DNA of 9,134 nucleotides from Bacillota bacterium (GCA_017386805.1 JAFOGM010000267.1:1-9134), one strand, 5' to 3'; counted from the first letter of the stretch, positions 1 to 6,195 are shown. Numbers and translations are program-made. Notes: generated from the sequence alone by a model not told the origin.

Positions 1-1
1 C

Positions 2-460
2 ATTGTGGTTTCCGTGGGAGAACAAATATGGGCCGTTTTCAACAGCGGCTCCGGCGCAGGAGGACTCTGGGATGTGACACTTCCCGAAACACCGCCACTT
101 TTCCAGCTTCCCCCTTCGGCAATCGCTTCGCTCCTGCTCTTCCTTGCAGGATTGTGGATCATGACCGAAATTCTGATTGCATCGCGGAATATGGCTTTGG
201 CAGAGGGAAAGGCTACCGTGGTCCGTGGACTGGAACGAAGCTTACATCTGTTGATTACGGTTTATCTTCCGGTGGGGATTTTCACCGCTTTGATGGAACA
301 ATGCGTGAACCTTCCCGATCTTTGGTGGGGAAATGTGATCCATGGGATTCAGGAGTTGGCCTCACTGATGTATTTCTCCTTCCAGTTGATGCTGGTATTG
401 CAGATTGCTAATATGCGGAAAAATTTGGACTGTTGTAAAGAAATTGAGGCTGAGGAGTAA
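2..460 (+). CDS. Unrecognised multi-span membrane protein (5' end probably outside window)
   Basis: I do not recognise this protein. The frame is open to the left edge. A GTG at 5 could start it (151 residues), but no ribosome binding site can be seen in the few bases before it, so the gene probably begins upstream. Counting from that GTG, hydrophobic stretches lie at about residues 39-59, 79-98 and 116-137, consistent with three membrane helices. A short basic/acidic loop (RNMALAEGKATVVRGLER) lies between the first two, and the tail is charged (MRKNLDCCKEIEAEE). A Gly/Pro-rich segment with an acidic patch (about 14-38) precedes the first span. The stop codon sits in the loop of a terminator hairpin, so this is the last gene of its transcript. 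Membrane location is inferred from hydrophobicity. No function is proposed. Confidence 0.6.
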   Translation: MVVSVGEQIWAVFNSGSGAGGLWDVTLPETPPLFQLPPSAIASLLLFLAGLWIMTEILIASRNMALAEGKATVVRGLERSLHLLITVYLPVGIFTALMEQCVNLPDLWWGNVIHGIQELASLMYFSFQLMLVLQIANMRKNLDCCKEIEAEE

Positions 461-476
461 CTCCACAGCCTTTTTC
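447..476 (+). terminator. Rho-independent terminator overlapping the stop codon
   Basis: The arms are AGGCTG-A-GGAG (447-457) and CTCC-A-CAGCCT (461-471), with one A-A mismatch. The loop is TAA, which is the stop codon of the upstream gene, and a run of T with one C follows. Stem plus T-tract is the standard form of an intrinsic terminator. It separates the membrane protein from the dehydrogenase promoter. Confidence 0.85.
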
Positions 477-508
477 TATTGAAATTTCAGTCAATTCCCC
501 GGTTCTCC

Positions 509-537
509 TCGACCAAAAGAAAAACCTATGATATAAT
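509..537 (+). promoter_or_regulatory. Sigma-A-type promoter for the 2-hydroxyacid dehydrogenase gene
   Basis: The -35 is TCGACC (509-514; 4 of 6 to TTGACA) and the -10 is a perfect TATAAT (532-537), with a 17-base spacer. Transcription should start near 544, giving a leader of about 55 bases. The leader carries a short inverted repeat, TCCGG (556-560) / CCGGA (566-570), of unknown role. Assignment is by motif only. Confidence 0.7.
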
Positions 538-586
538 GATTATAACTGACAACTTTCCGGTTCAGCCGGATAGATAGGATGATTTT

Positions 587-593
587 GGAGGAG
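587..593 (+). promoter_or_regulatory. Ribosome binding site that fixes the dehydrogenase start at 600
   Basis: GGAGGAG lies 6 bases before the ATG at 600. The in-frame ATG at 579 has no such site and would place the Shine-Dalgarno inside the coding region, so 600 is preferred. Confidence 0.85.
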
Positions 594-599
594 TATACT

Positions 600-1547
600 A
601 TGAGCAAATATATCGTATCCGTGGTTCCCTTAGGTGAACAGGAAATCGAAAGAATCCAGGCGGTGGCTGGTGATTATGAAATTCTCTGCTTTAAGAGCGG
701 TGCGGAAATCAGCGACGAAATTCTGGCAGACACCGAAATCCTGTTCGGTAACATCGCTCCGGCGAGACTGTCCGCATGTAAGGACCTGAAGTACGTTCAG
801 CTGGAATCCGCAGGCTACGACAATTACATCGTTCCCGGCGTTCTGGCCGACAACACCATGGTGGCAAACGCTTCCGGCGCCTACGGAATCGCTTTGGCAG
901 AACACATGATTGCCGGAGTACTGGCGGTACAGAAGCGTCTGCACGGTTACCGCGCGCAGCAGAAGGACGCTGTTTGGGCGAAGCTGGGTACTGTGACCGG
1001 CTTGTATGGTTCCAACGTTCTGATCATCGGCGCTGGCGACATCGGTACCGAAACCGCAAAGAGACTTAAGGCCTTCGGTGCTCATGTCACCGGTCTGAAG
1101 AGAACCGTAAAGGGTGACATGGAACACTTCGATAAGGTATATGCATATGATGAAATGCCCTGGGCAGACGTTCTGGGCCAGACCGACATCGTCGTGATCG
1201 CGGCTCCCTTAAACGAAGGCACCAAGCATCTGATCAACCGCGACACCATCGCTATGCTGAAGGACGGAGCAATCATCGTCAACGGCGGCCGTGGTCCCAT
1301 CATCGAAACTGAAGCACTGTGCGATGCGCTGGAAAGCGGAAAGCTGGCTGCTGCCGTTTTAGACGTAACCGATCCGGAACCGCTGCCGGAAGATCATCGC
1401 CTGTGGAAGATCGAAAACGCATACATCACTCCCCACGTGGCTGGCGGACACAGCTTCCACACCACTGTGGAAAAGCTGGTGGAACTGGGCGTTGCAAACC
1501 TGGAACGTTATCTGAAGGGTGAAGCCATCGTCAATCGTGTAAAATAG
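600..1547 (+). CDS. D-isomer-specific 2-hydroxyacid dehydrogenase, NAD-binding
   Basis: A 315-residue cytoplasmic oxidoreductase of the D-2-hydroxyacid dehydrogenase family, which interconverts 2-keto acids and D-2-hydroxy acids with NAD(P)H. The split catalytic domain comes first (about 1-98), and the Rossmann domain (about 99-285) has the dinucleotide motif GAGDIG at 144-149. The expected catalytic triad is visible: Arg231 in NGGRGP, Glu260 in DVTDPEP, and His279 in ITPHVAGG. Length is normal for the short form. There is no C-terminal ACT domain, so it is not a regulated full-length SerA. Substrate (lactate, glyoxylate, hydroxypyruvate, phosphoglycerate or another) cannot be read from sequence. 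The ATG at 600 has a strong GGAGGAG site. It appears monocistronic on its 5' side with its own promoter. No clear terminator follows, so some read-through into the response regulator is possible. Confidence 0.93.
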   Translation: MSKYIVSVVPLGEQEIERIQAVAGDYEILCFKSGAEISDEILADTEILFGNIAPARLSACKDLKYVQLESAGYDNYIVPGVLADNTMVANASGAYGIALAEHMIAGVLAVQKRLHGYRAQQKDAVWAKLGTVTGLYGSNVLIIGAGDIGTETAKRLKAFGAHVTGLKRTVKGDMEHFDKVYAYDEMPWADVLGQTDIVVIAAPLNEGTKHLINRDTIAMLKDGAIIVNGGRGPIIETEALCDALESGKLAAAVLDVTDPEPLPEDHRLWKIENAYITPHVAGGHSFHTTVEKLVELGVANLERYLKGEAIVNRVK

Positions 1548-1557
1548 AGCGGTTTCG

Positions 1558-1577
1558 GCCATCTTTTGACGGATGGC
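1558..1577. promoter_or_regulatory. Inverted repeat overlapping the -35 of the walRK promoter
   Basis: GCCATC (1558-1563) and GATGGC (1572-1577) form perfect 6-base arms around TTTTGACG, which contains the -35 hexamer. No T-tract follows, so it is a poor terminator. Its position would suit an operator, but no known regulator site was recognised and it may be chance. Confidence 0.3.
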
Positions 1578-1594
1578 AGGAATTGTGTTATACT
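1566..1594 (+). promoter_or_regulatory. Sigma-A-type promoter for the two-component operon
   Basis: The -35 is TTGACG (1566-1571; 5 of 6) and the -10 is TATACT (1589-1594; 5 of 6), with a 17-base spacer and a TG at 1586-1587 that makes an extended -10. The predicted start near 1601 gives a short leader before the AAGGAGG site (1622-1628) of the response regulator. Confidence 0.8.
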
Positions 1595-1632
1595 TATCTT
1601 TTAAGATACAGAAGGGGAGATAAGGAGGACTT

Positions 1633-2331
1633 ATGGATCAGAAGAAAGTATTGATCATCGAAGACGAGAAATCGATTTCTGATATCATAAAATTTAATTT
1701 AGTAAAAGAAGGCTTCGCGGTGGAAACTGCTTACGACGGCCAGGATGGGTACATGAAGGCGATCTCCGGTTCTCCGGATCTGATCCTGCTGGACGTGATG
1801 CTGCCCATCATGGACGGTTTTTCCGTTTGTAAGAAGGTCAGAGAAACCAGCACGGTTCCCATTCTGATGGTAACTGCCAAGGAAGAAGAAGTGGATAAGG
1901 TCCTGGGTCTGGAACTGGGCGCAGACGACTATATCACTAAGCCCTTCGGCATGCGCGAACTGATTGCCCGTATCAAAGCAAACATCCGCCGTTCGGAGTT
2001 CATGACCGACCAGGCCGATGCTCCGGAAAATGTGAAGGAGTTCGGAAACCTGGCCATCGATATGAACCGTTACGAAGTGCGAAAGAACGGAGAAGCGCTG
2101 GAACTGACTCTGCGCGAATTCGAACTTCTGAAGTATCTGGCAGAACGGGAAAACAAAGTCTTCTCCAGAGAACAGCTTCTGGAAGAGGTTTGGGGCTATG
2201 AGTACTACGGCGACATCCGTACCGTTGACGTAACGGTGCGTCGTCTTCGCGAAAAGCTGGAGGACGATTCCAGCGATCCGAAGTACATCATGACCAAGAG
2301 AGGCATCGGATATTACTTCAGGAGGCCGTAA
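1633..2331 (+). CDS. walR: OmpR/PhoB-family response regulator, WalR (YycF)-like
   Basis: A 232-residue cytoplasmic DNA-binding response regulator. The receiver domain spans about 4-117, with acidic pocket Glu10/Asp11, phospho-acceptor Asp54 (LLDVMLP), Thr81 and Lys103 (TKPF). A linker leads to an OmpR-type winged helix at about 135-230. The C-terminal stretch around RTVDVTVRRLREKLED and the YIMTKRGIGYYFRRP ending closely resemble B. subtilis WalR as I know it. In Bacillus, WalR is the essential regulator of peptidoglycan hydrolases and wall turnover. Its partner kinase begins 3 bases after the stop. Start: ATG 1633 behind AAGGAGG at 4-base spacing. PhoP-like identity is the main alternative. 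The domain call is near certain; the WalR orthology is inferred from motif similarity. Confidence 0.88.
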   Translation: MDQKKVLIIEDEKSISDIIKFNLVKEGFAVETAYDGQDGYMKAISGSPDLILLDVMLPIMDGFSVCKKVRETSTVPILMVTAKEEEVDKVLGLELGADDYITKPFGMRELIARIKANIRRSEFMTDQADAPENVKEFGNLAIDMNRYEVRKNGEALELTLREFELLKYLAERENKVFSREQLLEEVWGYEYYGDIRTVDVTVRRLREKLEDDSSDPKYIMTKRGIGYYFRRP

Positions 2332-2334
2332 CGG

Positions 2335-4170
2335 ATGAAGGGAAAACACAGCTGGACCGGTTCCATGCGGTGGCGGATCGTTCTGATCTACTTCCTGTTG
2401 GTATTTATCGTTATGGTTGTCGTTTCGGTGTTCATCACCAACAGTCTGGAAACGTATCAGATGAACTCTCTGCGGGATAAGCTCACATCCACTGTGGAAA
2501 AAGGGAGCTTTCTCAATACGCTTTCGGAATACGACGATCTTTTGAATCACCAGGAAGACATTCAGAAGACCATCATCGACACCTGGGAGTTCGGATTTTC
2601 AGAAGAACTGTCCATCGTGGACAATCACTTTACCATCGTTGCTTCCACCAATGAAAACATCACCGGTGAAAATGCTGCCGAAGTGCTGAACACCAGCGTT
2701 TTGACCACGGCAATCATCGGCGGCGAAATGGCGGAGGCGGACGGGATGTTGTCGGGAAATATTCCGGTAAAACATCTGGTCTATCCTTTCGGCGGGGAAG
2801 ACGGCGGCCAGTGTAAGGGCGCTGTCTATATCAGAGCCGACCTGTCGGACATCTATGATTTCTCGTCGGAATCCAAGTTTATCTTCATCTACGCCATGGT
2901 CCTGGCTCTGCTGATCACAGCGGTTCTGGGAGTCTTGACCTCCAAGAGCATCACGGATCCCATCAACAACGTAACCGAACAGGCGGAGCGAATGTCCTAC
3001 GGGGACTTCAGCCGCGGCGTTGTGGTCAAGTCCGAAGACGAAATCGGGCGATTGGCGGAGATGTTCAACGTATTGCGGGAAAAGCTGGATTTGACGTTGT
3101 CTGAAATGTCCAATGAAAAATCCAAGTTGGAAACCATTTTAAAATACATGGCGGACGGCCTTCTGGCGGTGGATCTGAACGGTGCGATCATCCATATCAA
3201 TCCGGCAGCTACCCAGATGCTGGACCTGCTTCCGGAAGATATCGTGGATTTCGATTACGATCAGATCATGGCCAAGTGCGGAAAGCATCTGACCATGGAA
3301 ACCTTACTGGAAGGTTCCAAATCCGGAGGGGCTCAGGAAACTTTCGATTTTAAGGGAAGCGTTTTCGCCATGCGATATGACCGCTTCAAGGATGAAAACG
3401 GACAGGACAAGGGTGTCATCATCGTCATTCAGGATATTACGGAACGACAGAAGCTGGAAAACATGCAGACGGACTTCGTAGCTAACGTATCCCACGAATT
3501 GAAGACGCCGCTGACCACCATCAAGAGCTATACGGAAACCCTTCTGGACGGTGCCATGGAAGATCCGGAAATCACAGCCAGCTTCCTGGGAATCGTGGAT
3601 ACCGAAGCGGATCGTATGAACCGTCTGGTGAAGGATCTTCTGCAGTTGTCCCGTCTGGATCATCAGCGTGAACGCTGGTCCATGAAAGAGACCAATCTGG
3701 TCAACATACTGAATACAGCCATTCCCAAAGTGGCGCTGACAGCCCGCCAGAAGGAACAGCATCTGAATGTTCTCTATGACGAAGAGGCTGTGATCCCGGT
3801 CAATGTGGATAGAGACCGCATTGAGCAGGTGGTTCTGAATGTACTCAGTAATGCAATCAAATATACCAATGAAGGCGGACGAATCGATATCGACGTTCTG
3901 GAAAGCGGAAACTATGTCAAAGTCATCGTTTCCGATAACGGGATCGGGATTTCCGAAGCCGACATTCCCCGTGTGTTCGAACGTTTCTACCGCGTGGACA
4001 AGGCGCGCTCCCGCGCCATGGGCGGTACCGGTCTGGGACTTCCCATTTCCAAGCAGATCGTGGAAGAACATCACGGTACACTGACCATCGAAAGCCAGGA
4101 AGGAAAGGGTACCAATGTGACCATGACCCTTCCGCTGAGCTTCCATCGAGGACAGCGTGGAATTGAATAG
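2335..4170 (+). CDS. walK: Membrane sensor histidine kinase, WalK (YycG)-like
   Basis: A 611-residue transmembrane kinase, the same length as B. subtilis WalK. Order: basic N-terminus, membrane helix about 13-36, extracytoplasmic sensor of about 145 residues, second helix about 182-202, HAMP about 203-255, PAS about 262-370, HisKA with phospho-acceptor His387 (NVSHELKTPLTT), then the HATPase domain with N-box Asn506 (NVLSNAIKY), G1 DNGIG (534-538), F-box FERFYRVDKARSR and G2 GGTGLGL (563-569). All catalytic boxes are intact. It should phosphorylate the response regulator encoded 3 bases upstream. AGGAGG at 2320-2325 inside the regulator gene serves its ATG, implying coupled translation. The walH, walI and walJ genes that follow walK in Bacillus are absent; the next gene is convergent. 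WalK rather than PhoR is inferred from architecture and motif similarity. Confidence 0.87.
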   Translation: MKGKHSWTGSMRWRIVLIYFLLVFIVMVVVSVFITNSLETYQMNSLRDKLTSTVEKGSFLNTLSEYDDLLNHQEDIQKTIIDTWEFGFSEELSIVDNHFTIVASTNENITGENAAEVLNTSVLTTAIIGGEMAEADGMLSGNIPVKHLVYPFGGEDGGQCKGAVYIRADLSDIYDFSSESKFIFIYAMVLALLITAVLGVLTSKSITDPINNVTEQAERMSYGDFSRGVVVKSEDEIGRLAEMFNVLREKLDLTLSEMSNEKSKLETILKYMADGLLAVDLNGAIIHINPAATQMLDLLPEDIVDFDYDQIMAKCGKHLTMETLLEGSKSGGAQETFDFKGSVFAMRYDRFKDENGQDKGVIIVIQDITERQKLENMQTDFVANVSHELKTPLTTIKSYTETLLDGAMEDPEITASFLGIVDTEADRMNRLVKDLLQLSRLDHQRERWSMKETNLVNILNTAIPKVALTARQKEQHLNVLYDEEAVIPVNVDRDRIEQVVLNVLSNAIKYTNEGGRIDIDVLESGNYVKVIVSDNGIGISEADIPRVFERFYRVDKARSRAMGGTGLGLPISKQIVEEHHGTLTIESQEGKGTNVTMTLPLSFHRGQRGIE

Positions 4171-4175
4171 AAAGA

Positions 4176-4224
4176 AAAGACTGCGTGTTTGATGCAAGAC
4201 ATTCAAACAGACGCAGTCTTTTTC
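4176..4224. terminator. Bidirectional two-tier terminator between walK and the convergent hydrolase
   Basis: The outer arms AAAGACTGCGT (4176-4186) and ACGCAGTCTTT (4211-4221) are perfect complements. An inner pair GTTTGA / TCAAAC (4187-4192 / 4203-4208) extends the stem, with a 2-base AG bulge on the 3' side. T-runs follow on the plus strand (to 4223) and, read on the minus strand, TTTTCTTTC follows the stem, so it can end transcripts from both sides. Confidence 0.9.
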
Positions 4225-4249
4225 ATTTGATTCTGTTATTTTTACAAGC

Positions 4250-5263
4250 TTATTCAGCTACTTTTACAAAATTCACAATGTCATCCATGGGTGCATCCGT
4301 CAGTTCCTTGGCTGCAGCTTCCCAGAAAGCGAAACCGTTGTCGCTGTTGGTGAAGATGATCAATGCTTCTCCCCACTTGGGGTCGATCATCATCAGAGAC
4401 TTGAAACCGGTGTTATCGCCCCAGTGCCACATGAGGCTGGGATCCTTCTTTGTCAGGCCCCAACCAAGACCCCAGGGGATCTCTTCGGTGGCCCAGTTCT
4501 GCGGCTTCGTCATTTCCGCAAACTGTTCTTTCTCCAGACCACCGTGTTTCTGGATGATGTACTGAGCGAATTTCGCCATATCGAAGGCATTGGTGTATAA
4601 GGACCAGGCGGCATTGGGTTCCGGCGCCTCTCCGGAGAGATCGATCACATTGCGGATCTTGTTTACATTTCCATCCGTACCAAAACCGTAGGAGAAGAAT
4701 TCCGTCATTTCCGGATTCCAAACGGCTGCAGAACGATACATGCGCAGGGGTTTTAAGAAGGCCTCCTGAAGCAGGTCATCCAGTCCTTTTCCGGTCATCT
4801 GTTCCACCATGAACTGAGTCAGGTAATATCCTTCGCCGGAATAACTGTAACTGCTGAGCGGATCGAACATCACTTCCATGGGTTTTGGCGCCCAGTTGGG
4901 AAGACCGGACCCGTGACACAGACAATGTCTCGGTGTGATGGTTTTGAACCGCGGATCGTCAGACCAGGGATCTCCAATGTATACTTCGGAAATGGGCTTG
5001 TCCAGATCCAAATCACCCTGTTCTGCCATCTTGTTGACCATGGTCCCAAACAAGGTCTTTGTCAGGGAAGCCGCTTCGAACAATGTTTTTTCTGTCATAG
5101 GTTCTCCCTGCGGCGTTTTCACACCCAGAGCTTTGGAGTAAACAATTTCCCCTTTGTGGATCGCTGCCACCGTGATTCCCGGGACGTTACAGCGTTCCAT
5201 TTCTTTTGTTAAAAATTCTGTGATCATTGTGGTATCTGCTAAATAGTCTCGGTTCAGCCGCAT
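4250..5263 (-). CDS. Serine hydrolase of the beta-lactamase class C / penicillin-binding-protein fold
   Basis: A 337-residue protein of the S12 / class C beta-lactamase-like family, which includes esterases, D-aminopeptidases, carboxypeptidases and lactamases. The catalytic Ser-x-x-Lys is SLTK (Ser66, Lys69), the second motif is Tyr141 in SYSYSGEGYYL, and the His-x-Gly motif is HWG at 280-282. The family's HxSGLP signature appears as CHGSGLPNW (116-124), preceded by an unusual CLC. The N-terminus (MRLNRDYLADTTMITEF) has no signal peptide or membrane anchor, so it is probably cytoplasmic and more likely an esterase or peptidase than a secreted lactamase. Start: ATG at 5263 with TAAGGAGGGG upstream on the minus strand. 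It is convergent with walK and shares its terminator. Substrate is unknown; a wall link from the neighbour is only a guess. Confidence 0.88.
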   Translation of the reverse strand: MRLNRDYLADTTMITEFLTKEMERCNVPGITVAAIHKGEIVYSKALGVKTPQGEPMTEKTLFEAASLTKTLFGTMVNKMAEQGDLDLDKPISEVYIGDPWSDDPRFKTITPRHCLCHGSGLPNWAPKPMEVMFDPLSSYSYSGEGYYLTQFMVEQMTGKGLDDLLQEAFLKPLRMYRSAAVWNPEMTEFFSYGFGTDGNVNKIRNVIDLSGEAPEPNAAWSLYTNAFDMAKFAQYIIQKHGGLEKEQFAEMTKPQNWATEEIPWGLGWGLTKKDPSLMWHWGDNTGFKSLMMIDPKWGEALIIFTNSDNGFAFWEAAAKELTDAPMDDIVNFVKVAE

Positions 5264-5314
5264 GAAAACCCCTCCTTATCAGGTCATTTATGGCGTAGTT
5301 TTCCTTGTTTTATC

Positions 5315-5323
5315 ATTGTATCA
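5315..5323 (-). promoter_or_regulatory. Extended -10 promoter for the serine hydrolase gene
   Basis: On the minus strand the bases read TGATACAAT, an extended -10 (TGn plus TACAAT, 5 of 6). No good -35 lies 16-18 bases upstream, but a strongly A/T-rich tract (about 5336-5363) precedes it and could act as an UP-like element. The predicted leader is about 45 bases. Motif-based only. Confidence 0.5.
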
Positions 5324-5384
5324 CATCCTGCAGAAAAACAAAATCTAAATTTTTAGAAAAATCAAACAATGTTTTCTTCTGGCA

Positions 5385-5410
5385 ACCGCCCCATCTCTTG
5401 CGCATATACT
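5385..5410 (+). promoter_or_regulatory. Possible sporulation-sigma promoter for yabP
   Basis: CATATACT (5403-5410) differs at one position from the mother-cell sigma-E -10 consensus CATACAnT and also fits the sigma-K form CATAnnnT. An AC (5385-5386) lies 16 bases before it, as in sigma-K promoters, but the ATA of a sigma-E -35 is missing. The overlapping TATACT (5405-5410) has no sigma-A -35. B. subtilis yabP is sigma-E controlled, so a sporulation promoter is expected here. The exact class is uncertain. Confidence 0.35.
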
Positions 5411-5423
5411 GTAGCGATACGCT

Positions 5424-5456
5424 GGCAACCCGCGGCCCGCAGGGCCGCGGGTTGCC
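5424..5456. repeat. Perfect 15-bp-arm palindrome in the yabP leader
   Basis: The arms are GGCAACCCGCGGCCC (5424-5438) and GGGCCGCGGGTTGCC (5442-5456), exact complements around a GCA loop. It ends 7 bases before the yabP Shine-Dalgarno. No T-tract follows on either strand, so it is not a standard terminator. A 9-base direct repeat CTGGCAACC occurs at 5379-5387 and 5422-5430. A smaller odd palindrome, AGCG-ATA-CGCT, abuts it at 5413-5423. The composition is far more GC-rich than the surrounding intergenic DNA. Confidence 0.85.
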
Positions 5457-5476
5457 GCAGAACGGGAGGTGACGCC

Positions 5477-5737
5477 ATGGAACAAAGACATACGCTGACC
5501 ATCGATGATCAACAGTCGCTGGAAGTGACAGATGTGAAGGATGTGGGAAGTTTCAGCGAGGAAGAGGTATTGATGACCCTGTCGGAAAGCAGACTTGTGG
5601 TGAAAGGGGAAGGCCTTCACATGGTCCAGCTGGATCTGGAGGAAGGCCGGGCGGTGTTATCCGGGAAAGTCCATTCGCTGACCTATACGAAACAACGAAG
5701 AAAGGCGGTCAGCCTGTGGAAACGACTTTGGAAATGA
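5477..5737 (+). CDS. yabP: Sporulation protein YabP (YabP/YqfC family)
   Basis: An 86-residue protein of the YabP/YqfC family, which is tied to spore formation in Bacillota. Recognisable points are the N-terminal HTLTIDDQQSLEVTDVKDV, matching the family's 'R..L.ITGVKQV' pattern, the SFSEEEVLMTL stretch, the VVKGEGLHMVQLDLEEG core, the SGKVHSLTY strand and a basic/aromatic C-terminus (SLWKRLWK). It is slightly shorter than B. subtilis YabP (about 100 residues). Start: ATG 5477 with GGGAGGTGA (5464-5472) 4 bases upstream. The frame is open further upstream, but that would run through the palindrome. Its TGA overlaps a following ATG (ATGA), the expected coupling to yabQ. The yabP-yabQ-divIC order supports the call. 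RqcP (the S4-domain gene), usually just upstream, is absent. Confidence 0.88.
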   Translation: MEQRHTLTIDDQQSLEVTDVKDVGSFSEEEVLMTLSESRLVVKGEGLHMVQLDLEEGRAVLSGKVHSLTYTKQRRKAVSLWKRLWK

Positions 5738-5760
5738 GAGAGTGGATTTTAAGCCTGTAA
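5734..5760 (+). other. Original yabQ start region, interrupted by in-frame TAA
   Basis: ATG 5734 overlaps the yabP stop (ATGA) and is in the same frame as the yabQ body. It encodes only MREWILSL before TAA at 5758-5760. Reading through gives QFSPLVRQQILTM and then the yabQ body, which looks like the family's normal N-terminus (a Q-containing amphipathic lead into the first membrane span). I therefore read this as the native start with a nonsense codon at position 9. It could instead be an 8-codon leader peptide or a base-call error. Confidence 0.6.
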
Positions 5761-5790
5761 CAGTTCAGTCCCCTGGTCCGTCAGCAGATT

Positions 5791-6195
5791 TTGACCATGA
5801 CGGTGATGTTTGTTTGCGGGCTGGTCATCGGGGCCTTTCGCATGATCGATCGCGTTGCAGTGGATCGGCTGGAAAGTGGATGCGGCCGAAGAAAAATCTC
5901 GCCGCTGACCTTGTGGCTTCTGGAAGTGTTGTTCTGGATCTTAGCAGCTTTCTGCGCTTCGGAATTTCTGTATTACTGCGCGTATGGGGCGTTGAGCTTT
6001 CATGGGTTGGTTGCCATGGTACTGGGATTTTACGTCTGGCGAAAGGTCTTTGCTGGACAGATCTTAGGCTGGTGCGGTATAATAAAAAGAAGTATTGGTA
6101 AAAAACGAAATTCAGGGGAGTCCGTACATGGCAAAGATGAGACGAAGCCGTTCGTTCAAAAAAGAACAGGAAAACAACGTCATCAGTATCGATGA
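5791..6195 (+). CDS. yabQ: Sporulation membrane protein YabQ, possibly disrupted at its N-terminus
   Basis: The uninterrupted part starts at the TTG at 5791 (134 residues); ATG 5797 is a second choice. Neither has a visible Shine-Dalgarno. From the TTG, hydrophobic spans lie at about 3-17 (CGLVIGAF, then RMIDR, the YabQ 'G..hG...D..R' signature), 38-56 (LTLWLLEVLFWILAAF, with the typical FWI), 57-67 and 70-84. A basic tail follows (KRSIGKKRNSGESVHGK). B. subtilis YabQ is a mother-cell membrane protein needed for spore cortex formation. Position between yabP and divIC supports the identity. Odd points: the in-frame TAA at 5758 just after the expected ATG at 5734, and a 68-base overlap with divIC. 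It may be a pseudogene, an internally started gene, or a sequencing error. The family call is firmer than the start. Confidence 0.7.
   Translation: MTMTVMFVCGLVIGAFRMIDRVAVDRLESGCGRRKISPLTLWLLEVLFWILAAFCASEFLYYCAYGALSFHGLVAMVLGFYVWRKVFAGQILGWCGIIKRSIGKKRNSGESVHGKDETKPFVQKRTGKQRHQYR
6054..6083 (+). promoter_or_regulatory. Sigma-A-type promoter for divIC inside yabQ
   Basis: TGGACA (6054-6059; 5 of 6 to TTGACA) and a perfect TATAAT (6078-6083) are separated by 18 bases. The predicted start near 6090 leaves a leader of about 38 bases to the divIC ATG. This would give vegetative expression of divIC and the genes behind it, independent of the sporulation genes upstream. Confidence 0.75.
6114..6120 (+). 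promoter_or_regulatory. Ribosome binding site fixing the divIC start at 6128
   Basis: AGGGGAG lies 7 bases before ATG 6128. An in-frame earlier start at 6095 has no such site and would lie almost at the transcription start, so 6128 is preferred. Confidence 0.75.

Noticed and set aside
579..599. Earlier in-frame ATG for the dehydrogenase (adds MILEEYT)
   Set aside because: It has no ribosome binding site, and the strong GGAGGAG at 587-593 would lie inside the added codons while fitting ATG 600 perfectly.
1583..1605. WalR box (TGTwAh-N5-TGTwAh) in the walRK promoter
   Set aside because: Only one half-like match (TGTTAT at 1586) exists and no second copy lies at the right distance.
1699..2550. 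Long minus-strand open frame across walR and the start of walK (similar ones at 3304-4206, 5825-6709 and 6183-7151)
   Set aside because: They lie opposite well-supported genes, have no ribosome binding sites, and show low-complexity or His/Phe-rich translations typical of antisense reading.
5424..5456. Palindrome as a Rho-independent terminator
   Set aside because: No T-tract follows on either strand, and it lies between a promoter candidate and the yabP ribosome binding site.
5742..6101. GTG-started open frame over yabQ in another frame
   Set aside because: It has no recognisable family pattern. The frame at 5791-6195 carries the YabQ signature and membrane spans.
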